64,000 bases of DNA from Papio anubis (Eukaryota > Chordata > Mammalia > Primates > Cercopithecidae), in contig NC_044981.1 in NCBI RefSeq assembly GCF_008728515.1, positions 135,595,937 to 135,659,936 of the forward strand, read 5' to 3'. Below, one piece after another: positions 58,881-64,000 of the stretch (position 1 is its first letter; each line of letters opens with the position of its first letter). Below the pieces are notes generated by a model. It saw only the letters and a program-made list of their open reading frames with translations. It did not search any database and was not told where the DNA came from. The translations under genes and the position numbers were made by a program.

Positions 58881-58941
58881 AGACCTAGGAATTTTCTATT
58901 CCTCTGACTAAAATTTGGTTTTCCCCTCTTCTCTTCCCTAT

Positions 58942-59442
58942 TGTGAAAGTTAATTGAATATGTCAACTCTCCTGGCTAATGAATGACCACATAGCTGGTA
59001 TAACATTATTTCTGAGTGTGTCTGTGAGGGTATTTCCAGAAGAGATTAGCATTTGGATCAGTAGATTGAATAAAGAAGATCACCCTCACCAATGCAGATG
59101 GGCATCATATAATCTGTTGTGGGCCCGAACAAAAAGGTGGAAGAAGGGCAAATCCACTCTCTCCTCTTGAGTGAGGACATTAATTTTCTCCTGCCTGATG
59201 GCATTGGTGCTTATGGTTCTTGGGCCTTCAGACATGACTGGGACTTACATCATTGGCTTTCCTGGTTCTCGGACTTTTGGGGTTAGATTGAAACTACACT
59301 GCTGGCTTCCAGGGCTTCCAGCTTGCAGATGGCAGATGGTGGGACTCATAATTGTATGAGCCACTCCCTCATAATAAATCTTTTTCTATATATGTATTTA
59401 TAGCCATTTTGTTCTGTTTTCTGAAGAACCCTGACTAACGCA
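58942..59442 (+). mobile_element. ERVL/MaLR-class LTR, older relative of the one at 29 kb
   Basis: Starts TGTGAAAGTTAAT and ends GACTAACGCA, with gtgtctgtgagggtatttcc, gaagatcaccctcacc and a CATAATAAATC polyadenylation signal in the expected order. The flanking 5 bp (CCTAT and CCAGT) match only in part, so the target duplication has eroded or the boundary is off by a base. Confidence 0.75.
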
Positions 59443-60839
59443 CCAGTTGTCCCTGACTTCCATTGAGGGGCCATGACATTCTGGGAAACAGTACTTCATT
59501 CTTGTAAGTGGAGCATGTAAAATAGATGAAGCCAGTGAGTGCATACCAACCCCTGGGCTAGTGACTATAAAGATGTGACCATTTGACCTCTGTTACCATA
59601 TGAAATTCCCAAACTTTTGTAAATAATTTGGGATACAGACTCTCTTCTCCTCTGGTTAGCAGCAAGTGCAGGTGTCACACCTGGAGCTGGCTCATTCATA
59701 TTGCTACTGTGAAGAAAGCCACTTGAAGTTGAAACTGATACATTAAGAACAGCGGGACTAAGAGAATGGGGAGGCCTCAGTAAAGCACAATTAAAAGCTG
59801 TCTTTTCTCTGAACTTCTCAATTATGTGAGCTTATACAGCCTCAATATTGTTTAAGTCAGTTTGAGTTAGCTTTTCATGTAGTAGTCACAACACAAAACA
59901 TCCTTATACATGTTACAGGTCCTATGTCTGGCTACAAATAGTTTCATACTCTAGCTACAAACTTTCACATTTTTGGCTTTCCTACTTTCTCAGTCCTAGT
60001 AGACTGTTAAAAATATAAAAAACATTTGAAGAAAAAAAATTTGGGGCAACTGATGCAGCTCTCAACCTTTGTTAGATTAAATAATTGATAAAAAAGATAA
60101 TGACAAGAAGAAATTGCATGATTATATAAGGCTAAATCAATAGATACATGAGAAGCTTTAAAGCTTTATATCCACAAGAGAAGACTATAACTTATTTAGG
60201 TCCCCATGAAATACCAAAAAGAGACAGAAAAAATAAACTCATGTACTTAGACTGAAAGGAATACTTCAATACATTTCTCAAATCAAAAATTCATATTTTC
60301 TGACCATGATAGAATTAACTGGATATTAATTTAAAAGTATTAGATGGGAATAAAATATCATTTAAACGTTCAAAGCAAAATCTCCTATCTTAGACAATGA
60401 TAAAAATAATATAATCTGAGACAATTTTGAAACAAGAATAGAAAGAATACAAAGAATACAAGGCATTAGCCTTTTTTTTTTTTTTTGAGTGTGGACTAAA
60501 CTTACCTCAGGGAATATTGGTAGTAAAAAAAAAAGTTTATTACTAAAAATAAAAATAGTTTTAAATAGGAAGCAAAAATAGAGGAAAAAAATTCTAAATA
60601 TAAAAATGAAAGTAGAATTGATAATCCAAAACTTTTAATTTAAAAATAAATGCATAATGTAGCAGCTATATCATGGGCACATTTTATTAAGAATGATGTC
60701 AAAGACAAGCATTATTAAGGATGGAAAAAAGAAAAGACATGGAGGAAGTTAACAGTATTAAATTATGTTGTACTAATAAGTCTGAAAATTCTGGTCACAT
60801 GGGTAACTTGGAGCATGCCAATCTTTGTGTACAAATAAA
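59443..60839. other. Intergenic DNA, nothing recognised
   Basis: AT-rich. A T-run lies at about 60472-60486. No repeat family identified. Confidence 0.4.
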
Positions 60840-61207
60840 TTTTTCCCGCACTCTGGACTAACTGTGCTTTCTACATGGAATCTCTTTCCTTGGATTTTTG
60901 ATGGTTCCTTCTTGTCAGTGATGTCTCAGCTTAAAAGTCACTTTCTCAGAGAGGTTTTTGTTTTGTCTACCCATAGCTTCTCAAAATCCCTCAGCCTGCC
61001 ACTCAGCATAATATCACACTCTCTTAATTTCAACTGGGCATTTATCATTAGCTGATATTTTACAATTTTATGTGTTGGTTTATTATCTGTCTTCTGAGAA
61101 TATGTTTCTTTCATATATAAGGACATACAGAGGATTCTGTGTGTCTTTATTACCCAATGCACATAGAACAATGACACATAGTTGGTATCAATAAAGGTCT
61201 TAAGTAA
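60840..61207 (+). repeat. LINE-2 3' end
   Basis: L2 text in order: gatggttccttcttgtcagtg, gtctcagcttaaaagtcac, ttctcagagaggtttttg, cactcagcataatatcac, tgggcatttatcattagc, caatgcacatagaacaatg, tcaataaaggtc. Confidence 0.75.
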
Positions 61208-61394
61208 ATAGTTTTTTAGGAAAATAAACATGAGAAGAATCAAAAAAAATATATCCAATAACCATGGTATTACCTCAAAAAAATAGTTCCAGGCATGACA
61301 GTTTGCTGTCAAACACTTTCAAGCTTTCTATAACTCAAAACTCTTCATGTTATGTAAAATGTTCCATAGCCCAGAAAATGGGCTATCAATTGAT

Positions 61395-61530
61395 CAGATA
61401 ATTATATGCTTAGAAAACCTAAAATAATACATTTTAAAATTCTTAAAACCAGAAGAAATGTAAGTCAAACATTCAGATACAAAATAAATAAAAAGAAATT
61501 TATATATTAGCAATAACCATTTAGGAGATA
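61395..61530 (+). mobile_element. Old L1 ORF2 fragment
   Basis: A short, diverged match to the L1 ORF2 stretch after the reverse-transcriptase motif (agataattatatgcttag, aaaacctaaaa, atacaaaataaataaaaag). Confidence 0.4.
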
Positions 61531-61910
61531 AAATTTCAATTAACATATCAAAGGATGTTGTTGAAGATGCACAAAGTTATTCTTAAATTTACTTAAGTGT
61601 ACAGGAAAGAAAAATTTGTAAAACAATACCAGTGGAGAGCTGCTGGTTTTTAAATGGATGAGGATTTTTTCATAGTTTTGAAAATGCTTCCAAAAATAGT
61701 AATAGTTAAAATTGTGGAATTTGTTATGAAAATAATATGGAAGTGGTGGAAGAATATACTTATTAGTAGGACAGTTGCTAGTATACAAGTATACAGTGTT
61801 TGGTGGCGGAAGGATGAGATCTTAACGAGAAAGACTGTTTCCAACAATTTTGGGGAAATATTGCCTACTTGGAGATAAAAATATATATGTTACATTCACC
61901 TCTTATACTG

Positions 61911-61950
61911 TAAACCAAAGATTGCAAACTGGTGACCACCCTTGTACTAT
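61911..61950 (+). repeat. 40-bp direct repeat, copy 1
   Basis: The segment starting taaaccaaagattgcaaac matches 63134-63173 at 37 of 40 positions. It sits at the start of a region (about 61910-62240) that may be an unrecognised hAT-like fossil (gggccac text). Confidence 0.85.
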
Positions 61951-63080
61951 AACTGGGCCACAAATGTATATGGTTTGTTGCATCGTATTATAACACTTAA
62001 AAAAATTTAACACAAACTACAATTTTTTTTTTTTCTGTTTTTTAATGTGGGAGGAAAAAGTAAAACAGAAGATACAACAACACTGGACTCACATTCCCAG
62101 ATGGCAGCATTTGGCAAGAATGGAGGAGTGACAGCTCCCCTGGTGCTCTGCAATTTGGCACAATTCTTCCCACCTCCTGTTTTATGCCGGTTTGCCTCAC
62201 ACATTTATGTGAATGGCTCCATTCCCATAGCCATTTGAGATTCAAAACTTCAGGTGGGTCAAGAGTTGGCTACAAAAGATAAAACTCAGAAATAAGTGAG
62301 AAGAAGATACAGGTGAATATTTAACTCATTCTCATGAAATGGTGTAAGCCAATTCAATCTTGTATAACTCTTAGGTTATTTTTAAAAATTAGTAGTAGCC
62401 TCCAATGTTCAGAGGTGGATGAAGTTCAACTACTTCCCCACAACCTATCAGGTTATAAAGAAAGCAATTGCAGATCAAATTCTGCCACCCATACATCCAT
62501 TGGAAAGCATGCAAAAAAATCTTACTAGGGATCACGGCTTGGTGCCATCCTTACGTGAGTAGGATATGACACTCTGAATGCTTGTGGAAGTGTCTCTGAA
62601 ATCTTTTATTCAATGTATGTATCTCCCATACCATTAATTTCATCAATAAGCACCAATTTCATCAAAGATAAATTAGATGCAGTACGTATAGTCTTTGAAA
62701 TGTGGCCTTTCTGATTAAATGCTAAATAATTACCTTTTGTATGAGCATTCCTGATTAGGGCAAATGATCTCATATAAAGCATAAGTTAAATCAATTGTCC
62801 CTTAAATAATAGCACATTGCCTATGCCAAAGTTTAAAAAATAAATTATAGAGACCACAACATTGGTGTTTTGAACAGAAGTACTTTCTGAACATAGAAGA
62901 AATGGAAGAAATTACAAAAGAAAAGGATAACGTTTTTGACGTCACAAAATTGGCAAGCTTTTGCACATCAAAAATACCTTAAACAAATAAAAAGGGAATA
63001 AAAAATTGTTTGAAAATATTAGTAGCAAATATTTCCTAAGCGAAATTTCTCTCTTGTTCTATTATATACAATAAAACACG
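61951..63080. other. Intergenic DNA, no confident feature
   Basis: The part at 62060-62240 is less AT-rich and could belong to an old transposon or LTR that I do not recognise. The rest is unique AT-rich DNA. Confidence 0.35.
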
Positions 63081-63090
63081 ATTCAAAACT

Positions 63091-63177
63091 TTATATATGT
63101 GTGTACATATATGTGTGTATATATGTATATATATAAACAAAAGATTGCAAACTGGCCACCACCCTTGTACTATTGTT

Positions 63178-63220
<43 letters not shown>
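63091..63220. repeat. TATG/TA/CA microsatellite block enclosing copy 2 of the 40-bp repeat
   Basis: Mixed (TATG)n to about 63133, then the repeat copy at 63134-63173, then (TA)n at 63178-63196 and (CA)n at 63197-63219. Perfect 14-bp inverted repeats (TATATATATAAACA at 63126-63139 and its complement at 63174-63187) bracket the non-microsatellite core. Confidence 0.85.
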
Positions 63221-64000
63221 GCATATATGTATCTGTTTTCCTCTTAGTGTTTTTGTATGTTACCTTATTATACAAGAATGGTTAAATGGAGTTTCACTGA
63301 ATATGTAGAGTTTAGAAGTTGCTCTGGAAGAAGTGCTTTCTTTCACTCTGGCACTCTCATCTTGCATCTATGCTGTGTTACTGTGGCTGCCGATTCTCTT
63401 GAAGGTTACTCTGCTGACCAGATTGTCCCCTGATCACCAGTAGTGAAAACTCATCTTGATCTTGGGCAACAGAAACTTTCCCCTGCAGTGCAAGTGACTA
63501 TTTTTCTGTTTTGTTTTTTGATGGGAAGGGCAGTGTTTTTTGTTTTTCGTTTTTTCTTTTTTGGAGTGTGGGGAGCAGCATGCATCAGTTATCCACCACT
63601 CACTGAGAGGCACCTTTTCTTGACATAGGAGGATGCCACAAACACTGTCATGAATACTGGAAGCTCCTAAAAGTAGCTTATCTTTCTTCATGGTTGGTGT
63701 TGTTGCTACTTGCACAGTGAACAGAGGTGCTCAGCAGCCACCATGGTCAGGGGTAGCTTTACAATAACATCTTGGTTTCAGCACAATGCCTCCAGCCCCA
63801 GAGAGTGAAGGAAGACCCTTCCTCCCCCAGAGAAAGACCCACCTCATTTCTTAATCTACTACTAACCACTTCCCAGAATGATTCGTCTTGAGAGAATTCT
63901 TTCTTTTATCAAAAAAGAGGGATTCTGCACCAAGGTTCAACTGGTAATCATAAGATTGCTCTACATGGATGCATTTCCCAAAATCTGTGTTATTCAGTCA
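63221..64000. other. Intergenic DNA, nothing recognised
   Basis: Moderate GC for the region, with T-rich runs at about 63500-63560. I could not assign it to a repeat family or pseudogene. Open frames here lack recognisable domains. Confidence 0.35.

Noticed and set aside
62060..62240. Possible small gene in the less AT-rich block
   Set aside because: Both strands show short overlapping frames, no splice-bounded exon or domain is evident, and the text looks like an unidentified old repeat.
63097..63308. Tyr/Ile/His-rich short frames
   Set aside because: Microsatellite translation; no start context or homology.

Overview
This is primate nuclear DNA. The evidence is dense Alu (J, S and Y types), L1PA-class and older L1, MaLR/ERVL/ERV1 LTRs, Tigger and hAT fossils, spliced genes and a CpG-island promoter. 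Two genes are recognisable: the last exon of ECHDC1 on the + strand and the single coding exon of RNF146 on the - strand, lying tail to tail. In human the pair sits at 6q22.33, and this window would be the reverse complement of that reference orientation. Several residues differ from the human proteins as I remember them, so a non-human catarrhine is plausible, but I could not run an alignment.

Layout. 1-3310: old reverse-strand L1 with a MaLR solo LTR inserted, followed by a Tigger1 fragment. 3760-16790: mostly ECHDC1 intron, carrying Alus, an MLT1-type LTR, a 1.4 kb Tigger element, an old L1 split by an ERV1-type LTR and two Alus, and an L2. 16792-18230: ECHDC1 terminal coding exon and 3' UTR. 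18350-20321: RNF146 3' UTR and CDS. 20322-39900: RNF146 5' intron(s), holding one candidate alternative non-coding exon at 26576-26685 and many old repeats. 39240-40110: CpG island, the likely RNF146 promoter. 40110-64000: intergenic DNA with no confident gene. It is dominated by a full-length L1 (- strand) whose 5' UTR is split by a second, oppositely oriented L1 with a perfect 16-bp target-site duplication.

Biology. ECHDC1 is a cytosolic ethylmalonyl-CoA decarboxylase that repairs side products of fatty-acid synthesis. RNF146 is a PAR-binding E3 ligase that works with tankyrases on targets such as axin. I see no functional link between them, only the convergent arrangement with closely spaced polyadenylation signals. 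I found no convincing new gene system. The most distinctive structures are the nested inverted L1 pair, an in-frame ATG that would be created at an RNF146 splice junction, a large hairpin inside a Tigger element, an Alu insertion with an extra 5' leader inside its target duplication, and a duplicated 40-bp segment enclosed by TA-rich inverted repeats.
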